DNA from: JAISFI01 sp031552425
Lineage (GTDB): Bacteria > Bacteroidota > Bacteroidia > Bacteroidales > Azobacteroidaceae
Direction of reading: 5' to 3'
Assembly (NCBI GenBank): GCA_031552425.1
Contig: JAVBMM010000205.1
Coordinates: 1 to 18,356, forward strand
Length of the DNA stretch: 18,356 nt
Of this stretch, positions 1 to 7,555 are shown piece after piece. The notes below the pieces were generated by a model. That model ran no database searches, was not told the origin of the DNA, and saw nothing but the letters and a program-made list of their open reading frames with translations. The translations under genes and the position numbers were made by a program. Every line of letters starts with the position of its first letter. Position 1 is the stretch's first letter.

Positions 1-1001
1 AAAGTTTTCAGCTTAGTAACTATTCCTGAAACTTTTTGATCTATTTGAGTTAATTGTTCTTCACTTTTATAAATAGGAACTATTACTACTTGGTATGGCG
101 CCAATTTAGGAGGTAATACTAATCCGTTATTATCTGAATGACACATAATTAAAGCTCCCATCAAACGAGTAGATACTCCCCAGGAAGTTGCCCAAACATA
201 ATCTCTTTTTCCTTCTTTGTCAGAAAATTGCACATCGAAGGCCTTAGCAAAGTTTTGTCCCAAGAAATGGGAAGTTCCTGCTTGTAAAGCTTTTCCATCT
301 TGCATCAAGGCTTCAATACAATATGTTTCCAATGCTCCGGCAAAACGTTCATTGGCAGATTTTACTCCTTTCAGCACAGGCATTGCCATATATTTTTCGG
401 CAAACTCAGCATATACATTCAACATTTTTTCCGTTTCTTCCAAAGCTTCTTCTTTTGTAGCATGGGCTGTATGACCCTCTTGCCAAAGAAACTCTGCCGT
501 ACGTAAAAATAAGCGTGTACGCATTTCCCAACGAACTACATTAGCCCATTGATTACATAGAATCGGTAAATCACGGTATGATTGTATCCAATTCTTATAA
601 GTATTCCAAATAATTGTTTCTGAGGTAGGCCGAACTATTAATTCTTCTTCCAACTTAGCTTCCGGATCAACTACGACTCCTCCTCCACCGGGATTATTTT
701 TCAATCTATAATGAGTGACTACAGCACATTCTTTGGCAAAACCTTCTACATGATCAGCCTCTTTACTAAGAAAAGATTTTGGTATAAAAAGAGGAAAATA
801 CGCATTGACATGTCCTGTTTCCTTAAACATATCGTCCAATTGCCGTTGAATTTTTTCCCAAATGGCATATCCATAGGGTTTGATAACCATACATCCACGC
901 ACAGCTGAATTTTCTGCCAAATCGGCTTTAATTACCAAATCATTATACCATTGAGAATAACTTTCTTCACGAAGAGTCAGTTCTTTGAGTTCTTTTGCCA
1001 T
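1..1001 (-). CDS. proS: Prolyl-tRNA synthetase, archaeal/eukaryotic type (5' part; 3' end outside window)
   Basis: Charges tRNA-Pro with proline in the cytoplasm. Reading from the ATG at 1001 gives 333 uninterrupted codons to the window edge, starting MAKELKELTLREESYSQWYN. Class II core features are visible: the segment KPYGYAIWEKIQRQLDDMF near residue 45, the VRPTSETIIWNTY stretch near residue 125, and the motif 2 region RWEMRTRLFLRTAEFLWQEG near residues 155-175, followed by TSHFLGQNFAKAF. Residues of the anticodon-binding domain begin just before the edge (PYQVVIVPIYKSEEQ). The large editing insertion of the classical bacterial ProRS is absent from its usual place between motifs 2 and 3, which marks the short archaeal-type enzyme common in Bacteroidota. 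About one third of the protein is missing because of the window boundary. A TAnnTTTG box lies 34 bases upstream of the start. Confidence 0.95.
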   Translation of the reverse strand, partial: MAKELKELTLREESYSQWYNDLVIKADLAENSAVRGCMVIKPYGYAIWEKIQRQLDDMFKETGHVNAYFPLFIPKSFLSKEADHVEGFAKECAVVTHYRLKNNPGGGGVVVDPEAKLEEELIVRPTSETIIWNTYKNWIQSYRDLPILCNQWANVVRWEMRTRLFLRTAEFLWQEGHTAHATKEEALEETEKMLNVYAEFAEKYMAMPVLKGVKSANERFAGALETYCIEALMQDGKALQAGTSHFLGQNFAKAFDVQFSDKEGKRDYVWATSWGVSTRLMGALIMCHSDNNGLVLPPKLAPYQVVIVPIYKSEEQLTQIDQKVSGIVTKLKT

Positions 1002-1034
1002 GATTTTATATAGATTGCATTGATTTTTAAGGTG

Positions 1035-1042
1035 CAAAAGTA
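1035..1042 (-). promoter_or_regulatory. Predicted Bacteroidota -7 box for proS
   Basis: Read on the minus strand this is TACTTTTG, matching the Bacteroidota sigma-ABfr -7 consensus TAnnTTTG. It lies 34 bases from the proS ATG, implying a leader of about 25 nt. I see no TTG at the expected -33 distance, so the call rests on the -7 box and its position. Confidence 0.6.
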
Positions 1043-1070
1043 ATAAAAATTTCTTTTGGCGATAGCCTTA

Positions 1071-2093
1071 TCAATGCATTATCTTGTAGACTAATTCTTT
1101 CAATAATTCTCCCGGAGAAGCAGAAACGTTGTCAACTCCTTTTGATTTAGCATCACACAAACGAATAAGAGAAATAATTTCCATTGTTTTAAAAGCATTG
1201 TAATTTCTCATAGCCTGTTGATAATCTTTGAATTGAAAACTAAAACGCAGTCCCAAAACATTCATTAAAGATGCTTCTGATTTATTATTTTCAAAATGAC
1301 AAATCATCAAATTGGAGAAAAAACCGTAAAGAACAGTTAAGGTAACAATAATCGGATTATCTTTCGGATTTTGTTCAAAATAATTAATAATCCTGTTTGC
1401 TTTGAGAATTTCTCTACCGGCAATGGCATTTTGTAATTCGTAATTATTGAAATCTTTACTGATGCCGATATTTTGTTCAATCAACTCCGGAGTAATGCGT
1501 TTTTGAGTGCTTGAAGACAATGAAATACATAATTTATCCATTTCATTGGATAATTTACTTAAATCTGTTCCCAAAAAATCAGACAACATTTGGGATGAAA
1601 CAGTATCTATTGTATAACCCTTTTGTTGTAAATAAGCTACTACAAATCCGGGTATTTTATTCTCGTATATTTTTTTAGATTCAAAAAGAACGCCTTTCGA
1701 TGAAACTTCACCGGATAGCTTTTTTCTTCCGTCTAGTTTTCCATATTTATAATTGATTACCAAAACCGTCGACTGAAGGGGATGTTGTACATAATGTGAC
1801 AATTCTTCTATATTTTTCAATCCTTTGGCTTCTTTAACCACTATCAATTGGTATTTTGACATCATCGGAAAACGTTTTGCCGTACTTATCACAGCGTACA
1901 CATCTGTTTCTGAGCCATATAATATGGTTTGGTTAAAGTCACGTTCGCTATCTTCCAATACATTTTCAATCAATAAATCAGTCAACTGATCAATAAAATA
2001 AGGTTCTTCTCCTTGAAAAAAATATACCGGAGCAAATTGTTTTTTCAGGATACTGCTCTTGATCTCTTCGTATGTCAATTCTTTCACAGCCAT
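1071..2093 (-). CDS. holA: DNA polymerase III subunit delta (clamp loader)
   Basis: The delta subunit opens the beta sliding clamp as part of the clamp-loader complex during chromosome replication. The 340-aa length and sequence fit HolA: an N-terminal AAA+-like region beginning KELTYEEIKSSILKKQFAPVYFFQGEEPYFIDQ, a 'LVIKEAKGLK'-like strand (LIVVKEAKGLKNIEEL), the segment LSDFLGTDLSKLSNEMDKL typical of the delta middle domain, and a helical C-terminal collar domain. As in this subunit generally, no canonical Walker A motif is present. A GTG at 2102 in frame would overlap the upstream amn by 7 nt; I prefer the ATG at 2093, two bases after the amn stop, since MAVKELTYEE is the natural N-terminus. 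The near-zero spacing indicates co-transcription with amn. Confidence 0.93.
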   Translation of the reverse strand: MAVKELTYEEIKSSILKKQFAPVYFFQGEEPYFIDQLTDLLIENVLEDSERDFNQTILYGSETDVYAVISTAKRFPMMSKYQLIVVKEAKGLKNIEELSHYVQHPLQSTVLVINYKYGKLDGRKKLSGEVSSKGVLFESKKIYENKIPGFVVAYLQQKGYTIDTVSSQMLSDFLGTDLSKLSNEMDKLCISLSSSTQKRITPELIEQNIGISKDFNNYELQNAIAGREILKANRIINYFEQNPKDNPIIVTLTVLYGFFSNLMICHFENNKSEASLMNVLGLRFSFQFKDYQQAMRNYNAFKTMEIISLIRLCDAKSKGVDNVSASPGELLKELVYKIMH

Positions 2094-2095
2094 AC

Positions 2096-2872
2096 TTACC
2101 ACTCAAACCGCAGGTGTTTCACAGTTTGTTTATTTTCTATGATTGTTTTTAAAGCTTTAATACCGATATGCACCTGTTCTTCCACAAAATTAGAGGTTAC
2201 CGCCAAATCGCTTTTCTCGGTTTTGATTCCTTCCGAAATCATCGGTTGATCGCTGACTAACAACAATGCACCTGTGGGAATATGATTGGCAAACCCGACA
2301 GAAAACAAGGTTGCTGTTTCCATATCTACCCCCATCGCCCGGATCTTTACCAAATATTCTTTAAAATCCTCATCAAATTCCCAAACCCTTCGATTAGTAG
2401 TGTAAATGGTTCCCGTCCAATAATCTCTTCCCCTATCCCTGATAGTTGAAGAAATTGCCCGTAACAAACTGAAAGCGGGCAAAGAAGGTACCTCCGGAGG
2501 AAAATAATCATTAGAAGTTCCTTCTCCTCGAATGGCAGCTATCGGCAATATGTAATCTCCCAAAGAATTATGTTTTTTCAATCCTCCGCATTTACCTAAA
2601 AACAGAACTGCTTTAGGTTTTACAGCGCTTAACAAGTCCATAACTGTTGCAGCATTAGCACTTCCCATTCCGAAATTAATGATGGTTATTCCATCCGCAG
2701 AAGCATTAGGCATATTAGCCTCCAGCCCTAAAATAGGAACATTATAATAACCGGCAAATATCTTGACATAACGGTTAAAATTGGTCAGCAAAATATATTG
2801 GGTAAAATCTTTCAAAGGCCGTTGTGTGTACCTTGGCAACCAATTATCTACGATTTCTTGTTTTGTCTTCAT
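2096..2872 (-). CDS. amn: AMP nucleosidase
   Basis: Hydrolyses the N-glycosidic bond of AMP to adenine and ribose-5-phosphate, in purine pool control. The 258-aa protein belongs to the nucleoside phosphorylase (PNP/UDP) fold: a phosphate-site-like glycine stretch IINFGMGSANAATVMDLL (about residues 64-81), FLGKCGGL (91-98), the substrate-binding MGVDMETATLFSVGF with D183 and E185 (180-194), and LLVSDQP carrying D208. It lacks the extra N-terminal domain of the roughly 480-aa E. coli Amn and matches the short form found in Bacteroidota. It starts at an ATG preceded by AGGAAA and is the first gene of a two-gene unit with holA. Another member of the phosphorylase superfamily is the only realistic alternative. 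Confidence 0.9.
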   Translation of the reverse strand: MKTKQEIVDNWLPRYTQRPLKDFTQYILLTNFNRYVKIFAGYYNVPILGLEANMPNASADGITIINFGMGSANAATVMDLLSAVKPKAVLFLGKCGGLKKHNSLGDYILPIAAIRGEGTSNDYFPPEVPSLPAFSLLRAISSTIRDRGRDYWTGTIYTTNRRVWEFDEDFKEYLVKIRAMGVDMETATLFSVGFANHIPTGALLLVSDQPMISEGIKTEKSDLAVTSNFVEEQVHIGIKALKTIIENKQTVKHLRFEW

Positions 2873-2888
2873 TTTTCCTATAATTTTG
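2858..2888 (+). promoter_or_regulatory. Predicted promoter (-33 TTG, -7 TAATTTTG) for the HsdR-N-like gene
   Basis: The -7 box TAATTTTG lies at 2881-2888 and a TTG at 2858-2860 lies 20 bases before it, the spacing expected for Bacteroidota promoters. The -33 element falls inside the start of amn. The implied start site, about 2895, is the same position as that of the opposing amn promoter. Confidence 0.55.
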
Positions 2889-2901
2889 TGGAGAAAACAT
2901 A

Positions 2902-2909
2902 CAAAAGTA
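2902..2909 (-). promoter_or_regulatory. Predicted -7 box for amn-holA
   Basis: Read on the minus strand this is TACTTTTG (TAnnTTTG consensus). The implied start site near 2895 gives a leader of about 23 nt to the amn ATG at 2872. No TTG is seen at the -33 distance. Confidence 0.55.
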
Positions 2910-2932
2910 TGGATTTTTTCTGATTTAAAATC

Positions 2933-3397
2933 ATGACGTCATTGAATCTTCCTTCATTTGAAATAAAAATTAAAGAAAAAAACGGTAAGCATTACGTTTT
3001 TGACCGATTACGTAAACAGTATGTCCGTTTTACTCCGGAAGAATTAGTAAGGCAACACTTTACCAATTATCTGATTGAATACAAAAAATATCCTGAATCT
3101 TTATTGGCGAATGAAGTCGGAATTTTATTAGGTAATGTAAAAAAACGTTGTGATACTGTTGTTTACGACCATCAACTCAATCCTTTGTGTATCATTGAAT
3201 ACAAATCTCCCGAAATTAGTATTACACAATCAACATTCGACCAGATTGCCAGATATAATATTTCATTACAAGTTCCTTGGTTAATTGTCAGCAACGGATC
3301 AGAACATTTTTGCTGTAGAATATGCTATAAAACAGGAAAATATATTTTTGAAAAAGATATTCCGGAATACGAAAACTTAAGATTTGAAATACTTTAG
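2933..3397 (+). CDS. Stand-alone HsdR N-terminal-like PD-(D/E)XK domain protein
   Basis: The 154-aa protein resembles only the nuclease domain of type I restriction HsdR subunits (HsdR_N_2-like), with no helicase part. The nuclease signature is visible: E61 in the helix, D74 in KRCDTVVYDH, then E89-Y90-K91 in CIIEYKSPE, and a Q104-x3-Y108 motif in FDQIARYN, the arrangement seen in RecB/HsdR-type PD-(D/E)XK enzymes. All predicted catalytic residues are kept, so it may be an active DNA nuclease, but its substrate is unknown. No HsdM or HsdS is nearby, so it is not part of a restriction system here. Similar single-domain proteins sit near holA/amn in many Bacteroidota, to my knowledge, which hints at a housekeeping DNA-repair role (inference). 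Its last 21 bases overlap the end of the convergent PAP2 gene. Confidence 0.8.
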   Translation: MTSLNLPSFEIKIKEKNGKHYVFDRLRKQYVRFTPEELVRQHFTNYLIEYKKYPESLLANEVGILLGNVKKRCDTVVYDHQLNPLCIIEYKSPEISITQSTFDQIARYNISLQVPWLIVSNGSEHFCCRICYKTGKYIFEKDIPEYENLRFEIL

Positions 3398-3997
3398 CTT
3401 TCCTGTCCCGTAATATACCAAAGTCGTAACAGAAATTCCGATAATCATTCCCACATAAACATCTGTAATAAAATGTTGAGAAAGGTATATACGGGCATAT
3501 CCTACGCATGCTGCAATCAAAGCTAATATCCAATGATATTTTTTTCGGGGTAATATAAATGCAAGAATTGTTGAGATAGCAAATGCGGCAGCAGTATGGC
3601 CGGAAGGAAAACTTTCTGTCTGCAATTGTACAACACCTTTCAATAGACGTAAATCTTCTACTCCATCAAAATAAAGGATAGGCCTGGGAGTTCCCGGAAA
3701 AACAAGATGTTTTAAGATTTGTACAACCAGTGCTGTCGAAAGAATACAAATAAAAGCACGCCACGAAGTTTTCATATTTTTCCACACTGCCAAGGCAAGT
3801 AAGACAACGAGTGAAAATGAAATATTTCCTATGGCACTTGCTGTTTTAAAGAAAGCGTCCCAAAAAATACTATAATGTCTATTGACCCAAAGTAAAACAG
3901 GTCCTTTAGAACTCAATAACAAGACAATTCCTCCGAAAACAATTAAAAGCAAACAAGCAAAAAAGTAACAACTATTTTGACGAATGAAATTTTTCAT
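3377..3997 (-). CDS. PAP2-family membrane phosphatase
   Basis: Integral inner-membrane phosphatase of the type 2 phosphatidic acid phosphatase superfamily; members act on lipid phosphates such as undecaprenyl pyrophosphate, phosphatidylglycerol phosphate or lipid A. The three catalytic motifs are present: K96 with R105-P106 (KHLVFPGTPRP), PSGH at 131-134, and R169-x5-H175-x3-D179 (ARIYLSQHFITD). The first motif has eight residues between K and RP rather than the textbook six, and the S of the third motif is A. About five or six hydrophobic membrane segments are evident. I start it at the ATG at 3997 (206 aa), 13 bases after the upstream tamL stop; longer in-frame starts would lie inside tamL. 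It is probably co-transcribed with tamL. The substrate cannot be told from sequence. Confidence 0.88.
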   Translation of the reverse strand: MKNFIRQNSCYFFACLLLIVFGGIVLLLSSKGPVLLWVNRHYSIFWDAFFKTASAIGNISFSLVVLLALAVWKNMKTSWRAFICILSTALVVQILKHLVFPGTPRPILYFDGVEDLRLLKGVVQLQTESFPSGHTAAAFAISTILAFILPRKKYHWILALIAACVGYARIYLSQHFITDVYVGMIIGISVTTLVYYGTGKLKYFKS

Positions 3998-4010
3998 ACT
4001 AAAGTTTATT

Positions 4011-6350
4011 TTAGAAAGGATATCCCACGGCAAAATGCCAGGCAAAATTATTTTTAAAATTAGGTTGTAATACTGCCCATCTATCATGTCCTCTCTGCCC
4101 CGGATCATAAGCTTTCATTCCGGTATCTATCCTCAAGAGAAAAAAATCAAAATCCAAGCGAATCCCAAATCCGTAGCTTAAAGCAATTTCTTTATAAAAA
4201 CTATCCAATTGAAAATATCCTCCTTCTTGCCCTTCATAATCACGGATAGTCCAAATATTTCCTGCATCGACATATGTAGCTAATTCCATTTTCCAAAACA
4301 AATGGCTCCTATACTCTATGCTCAAATCTAATTTTATATCTCCCGATTGTTCATAAAACGTTGTTTTACCCGGAATTGTTTTGTAAGAACCCGGACCTAA
4401 AGTTCTCACAGCCCATCCTCTCACACTATTGGATCCTCCGGAATAATAACGTTTTTCAAAAGGAAGGATTTCTGAATTCGCATATGGATAAGCCAATCCG
4501 AAGCCTACATGCCAGGCAAAAGCATTTTTTTTATCCAGAAACACAGTTTTTCCATAATCCATGTCTCCTTTTAGATACTGAGCATAATAAATACCAAAAA
4601 GTTCATAAGAACCTGCTTCATCCTTAGAAAAATTAAACCAAGAAGAAAGTCCGTACAAAAAGTTACCGGCAGACTCCACTGATGCCCGGAAAGAATGCAC
4701 ATCTCTTCGTTTGACCGCAGGATTAAAATTGGAATATGAATAAGAATATCCCATACTCACAATAAATTGATTCGTATAACTAAATAAAGCAGCATTAGGA
4801 GGCAAATTATCCAAAAATCCTTGATCTATACGCGGAAGATAAACATAGTTGACATCGATTAAATTAAATTGATGACGATTAGTTTTTCCAACCCTATCTT
4901 GCCAAATATATCTTAGTCCTCCAGATGTAAGTATTCTGCTATACTCAGGACGTGTTTGATAATTGTAACTCAATGCAAATTCCGTTGAAGCCCGTATTCC
5001 TCTTTTGAAACTATTTGAAAGAAAAGGAAACATAAATTTGGGGAAATTCAAAGTAGTTTGAACTCCCAAATCAAGATAATTTTCGGAAAAATTCTCAGAA
5101 ATAGCTTCATAAGCACCCGTAAGTTTAATTCCAAAAGTTTCCGAGCCTTTAAATATATTACGATGCTGGTATCCTAACGATGAAGCAAAACCTAAATCTC
5201 CTGCTGAGTTAGTACCATCAATAGAAAAAGAAAAGTTTTGCTTTTTAGCCGGCATTGTAAAAATATAACAATCCAAATAACTAGAATCATTATTTAATTT
5301 TTCCCTGAAACGCACATGTACATTATCCAAAGCTTTCAAACTGGAAAATGCGCTATAGGTTAACTCCTCTCTCTTTTCGGCGTACAAACGTCCTGGAGAA
5401 ATAAAACAATTTTCCCTAACAACTTTAGGTCGGATAATTTCTCCTCTTTTTCCATAATATATGAAGTAATTATCTAGTTGTACAGTATCTGAAGGAACAT
5501 ACGAACGCATGCCACTTTGCCTTAAAAAATCATAATCAGGATAGATATTTACTTTATCTATATAGTACTTGGAATGAGGGACTTCTTCATAATCTCCATC
5601 TGACTGTATTTTACGATAAGGATGTATAATCATTTCCAAATTGACTGAATTAGACATCAAAGCGCTATCAGCCATGTATGTAATATCATTCTTAGAAAAT
5701 GCATAAAAACCCCTGTTACGCAAAAGGTTCGTTATTCTTTGACGTTCTTCATCTAAAACATTTCTATCAAAAAGATTTCCTTGTTTAACTAAACTCGTAC
5801 GCGACGTCGACGACTCTCCGGTCCACCTTTTTGACGGTTGTTCTTGGCCATATAACGCAGCCCAAACAGATGAATCTTCCACTATAACATCATAAGAACG
5901 AATCTTATAGGGCCTATTGGATTGAATAATATATGTAATATCTGCTTTTTTATCGTGTTTTTCAACCGCAGAAGTCACTTCTGCATTCACATACCCTTTA
6001 TTAATAAAGAATTTCTGAAGTTCCGTTTCACTTTTGAATACCAACGAAGAATCATATATAACCGGAGCTTCTCCCAATTTCCGTATTTGCCTATTAATCC
6101 ATTTAGAAGAATCTTTTCCGGATAAATTATAAATATACAACTGTGTCTTGAAAAGAGCGAACATCTTATAATTAGGACGTTGCCGAACATATTGTTGTAA
6201 GTCGAATGATTTGAATTCAGAAGTATCCGCTTTAATACGGACTTTATTCAATAAGTACTCTCCGTCAGGAACAAACTTGGTAGAACTACAGGAAATCATG
6301 CTACATATTACAATAAGCATTAATAAGTATCCTATAGTTAAAAATCGCAT
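4011..6350 (-). CDS. tamL: TamL-type outer-membrane barrel lipoprotein (BamA/TamA family)
   Basis: Outer-membrane 16-stranded barrel of the Omp85 superfamily, which inserts other proteins into the outer membrane. The 779-aa protein begins with a lipoprotein signal peptide (hydrophobic residues 5-17, lipobox MIS-C21 followed by SSTK), a feature of the Bacteroidota TamA relative called TamL and unlike classical BamA. Residues 25 to about 350 form POTRA-like repeats (for example LNKVRIKADTSEF and ETELQKFFINKGYVNAEVTS), and about 370 to 779 form the barrel, with the family segment YYSGGSNSVRGWAVRTLGPGSY near residue 645 and a C-terminal beta-signal ending in WHFAVGYPF with terminal Phe. Length is normal. 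It diverges from the RNA methyltransferase gene and precedes a PAP2 gene. No tamB-like gene is in the window. The symbol follows the lipidated Omp85 architecture. Confidence 0.85.
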   Translation of the reverse strand: MRFLTIGYLLMLIVICSMISCSSTKFVPDGEYLLNKVRIKADTSEFKSFDLQQYVRQRPNYKMFALFKTQLYIYNLSGKDSSKWINRQIRKLGEAPVIYDSSLVFKSETELQKFFINKGYVNAEVTSAVEKHDKKADITYIIQSNRPYKIRSYDVIVEDSSVWAALYGQEQPSKRWTGESSTSRTSLVKQGNLFDRNVLDEERQRITNLLRNRGFYAFSKNDITYMADSALMSNSVNLEMIIHPYRKIQSDGDYEEVPHSKYYIDKVNIYPDYDFLRQSGMRSYVPSDTVQLDNYFIYYGKRGEIIRPKVVRENCFISPGRLYAEKREELTYSAFSSLKALDNVHVRFREKLNNDSSYLDCYIFTMPAKKQNFSFSIDGTNSAGDLGFASSLGYQHRNIFKGSETFGIKLTGAYEAISENFSENYLDLGVQTTLNFPKFMFPFLSNSFKRGIRASTEFALSYNYQTRPEYSRILTSGGLRYIWQDRVGKTNRHQFNLIDVNYVYLPRIDQGFLDNLPPNAALFSYTNQFIVSMGYSYSYSNFNPAVKRRDVHSFRASVESAGNFLYGLSSWFNFSKDEAGSYELFGIYYAQYLKGDMDYGKTVFLDKKNAFAWHVGFGLAYPYANSEILPFEKRYYSGGSNSVRGWAVRTLGPGSYKTIPGKTTFYEQSGDIKLDLSIEYRSHLFWKMELATYVDAGNIWTIRDYEGQEGGYFQLDSFYKEIALSYGFGIRLDFDFFLLRIDTGMKAYDPGQRGHDRWAVLQPNFKNNFAWHFAVGYPF

Positions 6351-6378
6351 AGAAATAAATGTGTTTTTTATTTTTCCG

Positions 6379-6386
6379 CAAACTTA
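6379..6386 (-). promoter_or_regulatory. Predicted -7 box for tamL-PAP2
   Basis: Read on the minus strand this is TAAGTTTG (TAnnTTTG). The implied leader to the ATG at 6350 is about 22 nt. No clear -33 TTG is seen at the right spacing. Confidence 0.6.
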
Positions 6387-6437
6387 GGCAAAATATTTCA
6401 TTCAGGCACGATTTACAAAGGGTAAGAAAATATTTTT

Positions 6438-6445
6438 TAACTTTG
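6438..6445 (+). promoter_or_regulatory. Predicted -7 box for the RNA methyltransferase gene
   Basis: TAACTTTG matches TAnnTTTG exactly and lies 21 bases before the ATG at 6467, giving a leader of about 15 nt. Its position also argues that the upstream in-frame ATG at 6359 is not the translation start, because that start would precede the promoter. Confidence 0.65.
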
Positions 6446-6466
6446 TACTTTTCATATTTATTTGTC

Positions 6467-7228
6467 ATGATAAGCAAAGGCAAAATCAAATTCATCAAAT
6501 CTCTCAATCAGAAAAAATACCGTACAGAAAATAACTGTTTTCCTGCAGAAGGAAATAAGTTAGTATCAGATATATTACCTTATTTTGAATGTGAATCCAT
6601 ATTCTGTCTTTCTTCATGGTTAGCAACACAAGGAGATATTAAAGCTAAAGAAATCTTACTTGTAGAACAAGAAGACATTGATAACGCAAGTTTACAGAAA
6701 AATCCTCAACAAGTTATTGCTATATTTAGACAACCTTCATACAGTTTACAAAAAGAAGAACTGCTTGGTAAAATTTCACTGGTACTGGATGGAATACAAG
6801 ATCCCGGAAATTTCGGTACAATTATTCGTTTAGCTGACTGGTTTGGCATTGAAAATATTATATGTTCTCGAGATACAGTAGACGTTTATAATCCTAAAAC
6901 GGTACAAGCCACTATGGGAGCAATTGCACGGGTAAAAGTACATTACGCCCCACTAGAAGATTTTATTTCCGACATGTCAAAAGATTATCATTTACCTGTT
7001 TACGGCACTTTTTTAGATGGCGAAAATATATATCAAAAAAACTTATCTTCTGAAGGGTTGATTATTATGGGTAATGAGGGAAATGGCATCAGTCCGGAAA
7101 TTGAACGTTTTATATCACAAAAACTATATATTCCTCACTATCCGGAACACAAAGAAACATCAGAGTCTCTCAATGTAGCCATAGCAACAGCCATTATCTG
7201 TGCAGAATTTAGGAGAAGACAAGTCTAA
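6467..7228 (+). CDS. SpoU/TrmH-family RNA 2'-O-methyltransferase
   Basis: Transfers a methyl group from S-adenosylmethionine to a ribose 2'-OH in rRNA or tRNA. The 253-aa protein has an N-terminal substrate-binding domain of the L30e-like type (residues 1 to about 95) and a C-terminal SPOUT knot with all three motifs: motif 1 VLDGIQDPGNFGTIIRLAD (107-124, with N115 and R121), motif 2 IIMGNEGNGISPE (199-211, with E204), and motif 3 IPHYPEHKETSESLNVAIA (222-240). I chose the ATG at 6467 rather than the ATG at 6359 because a -7 box lies between them and the extra 36 residues look unlike the family. The exact target nucleoside (RlmB-, TrmH- or other-like) is not decidable. Its last 69 bases are overlapped by the opposite-strand 131-aa gene. 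Confidence 0.92.
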   Translation: MISKGKIKFIKSLNQKKYRTENNCFPAEGNKLVSDILPYFECESIFCLSSWLATQGDIKAKEILLVEQEDIDNASLQKNPQQVIAIFRQPSYSLQKEELLGKISLVLDGIQDPGNFGTIIRLADWFGIENIICSRDTVDVYNPKTVQATMGAIARVKVHYAPLEDFISDMSKDYHLPVYGTFLDGENIYQKNLSSEGLIIMGNEGNGISPEIERFISQKLYIPHYPEHKETSESLNVAIATAIICAEFRRRQV

Positions 7229-7555
7229 ATCACTTATATAAAAAACATCGACAGGAAAGTTATTTATAGTTGTTTTTTTAGGGAAATATCCTGATAAATC
7301 CATGATCTGAAAAGCCGACATGGAAGGATTCTTTTTCTGTAATTCCTGAAATTCTTTCAATAAAAGTTCCGGAGACATTTCTCTATATTGGGGAATCAAA
7401 AATAAAATTCCATTATAAAAAGAAACTGATTCTATTTCTTGTTCCAGTTTTTCACAAAACATAAAAATATCAGAATCATTCAGTATTATATGATATAACC
7501 CCTTATATGTTGTACCAAAACACAAGTGAATATAATGTGCTGCATATTTTTTCAC
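7160..7555 (-). CDS. 131-aa protein resembling the two ends of a Bacteroidota amidohydrolase, catalytic core absent
   Basis: I do not recognise an established family of this size. The N-terminus MKKYAAHYIH...YKGLYHIILNDSDI...ESVSFYNGILFLIP (1-55) resembles the start of an amidohydrolase that I recall beside lspA in other Bacteroidales, which reads roughly AAHYI..., then FYSGILVPGFVNAHCHLELS. The part after residue 58 (SPELLLKEFQELQKKNPSMSA, then PVDVFYISDLDLS) resembles the C-terminus of the same enzyme. The metal-binding HxH, the barrel and the catalytic Asp between them are missing, so no hydrolase activity is expected. Translation starts at GTG in a 4-base GTGA overlap with the DUF4296 stop, so it is translationally coupled to the lspA operon. 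Codons 110-131 lie antisense to motif 3 of the RNA methyltransferase gene. It could be a decayed gene or a small domesticated family. Confidence 0.65.
   Translation of the reverse strand: MKKYAAHYIHLCFGTTYKGLYHIILNDSDIFMFCEKLEQEIESVSFYNGILFLIPQYREMSPELLLKEFQELQKKNPSMSAFQIMDLSGYFPKKTTINNFPVDVFYISDLDLSSPKFCTDNGCCYGYIERL

Noticed and set aside
2933..3397. Restriction-modification or defence island
   Set aside because: Only a lone HsdR-N-like domain is present; there is no methyltransferase, specificity or helicase gene, and the neighbours are housekeeping genes.
3998..4108. Longer start for the PAP2 gene
   Set aside because: The extra 37 residues lie in the coding end of tamL, read in another frame, and precede the natural membrane-protein start MKNFIRQN.
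6359..6466. Upstream in-frame ATG adding 36 residues to the RNA methyltransferase
   Set aside because: A clear -7 box (6438-6445) lies downstream of that ATG, the added residues are unlike the family, and the ATG at 6467 gives a normal N-terminus.
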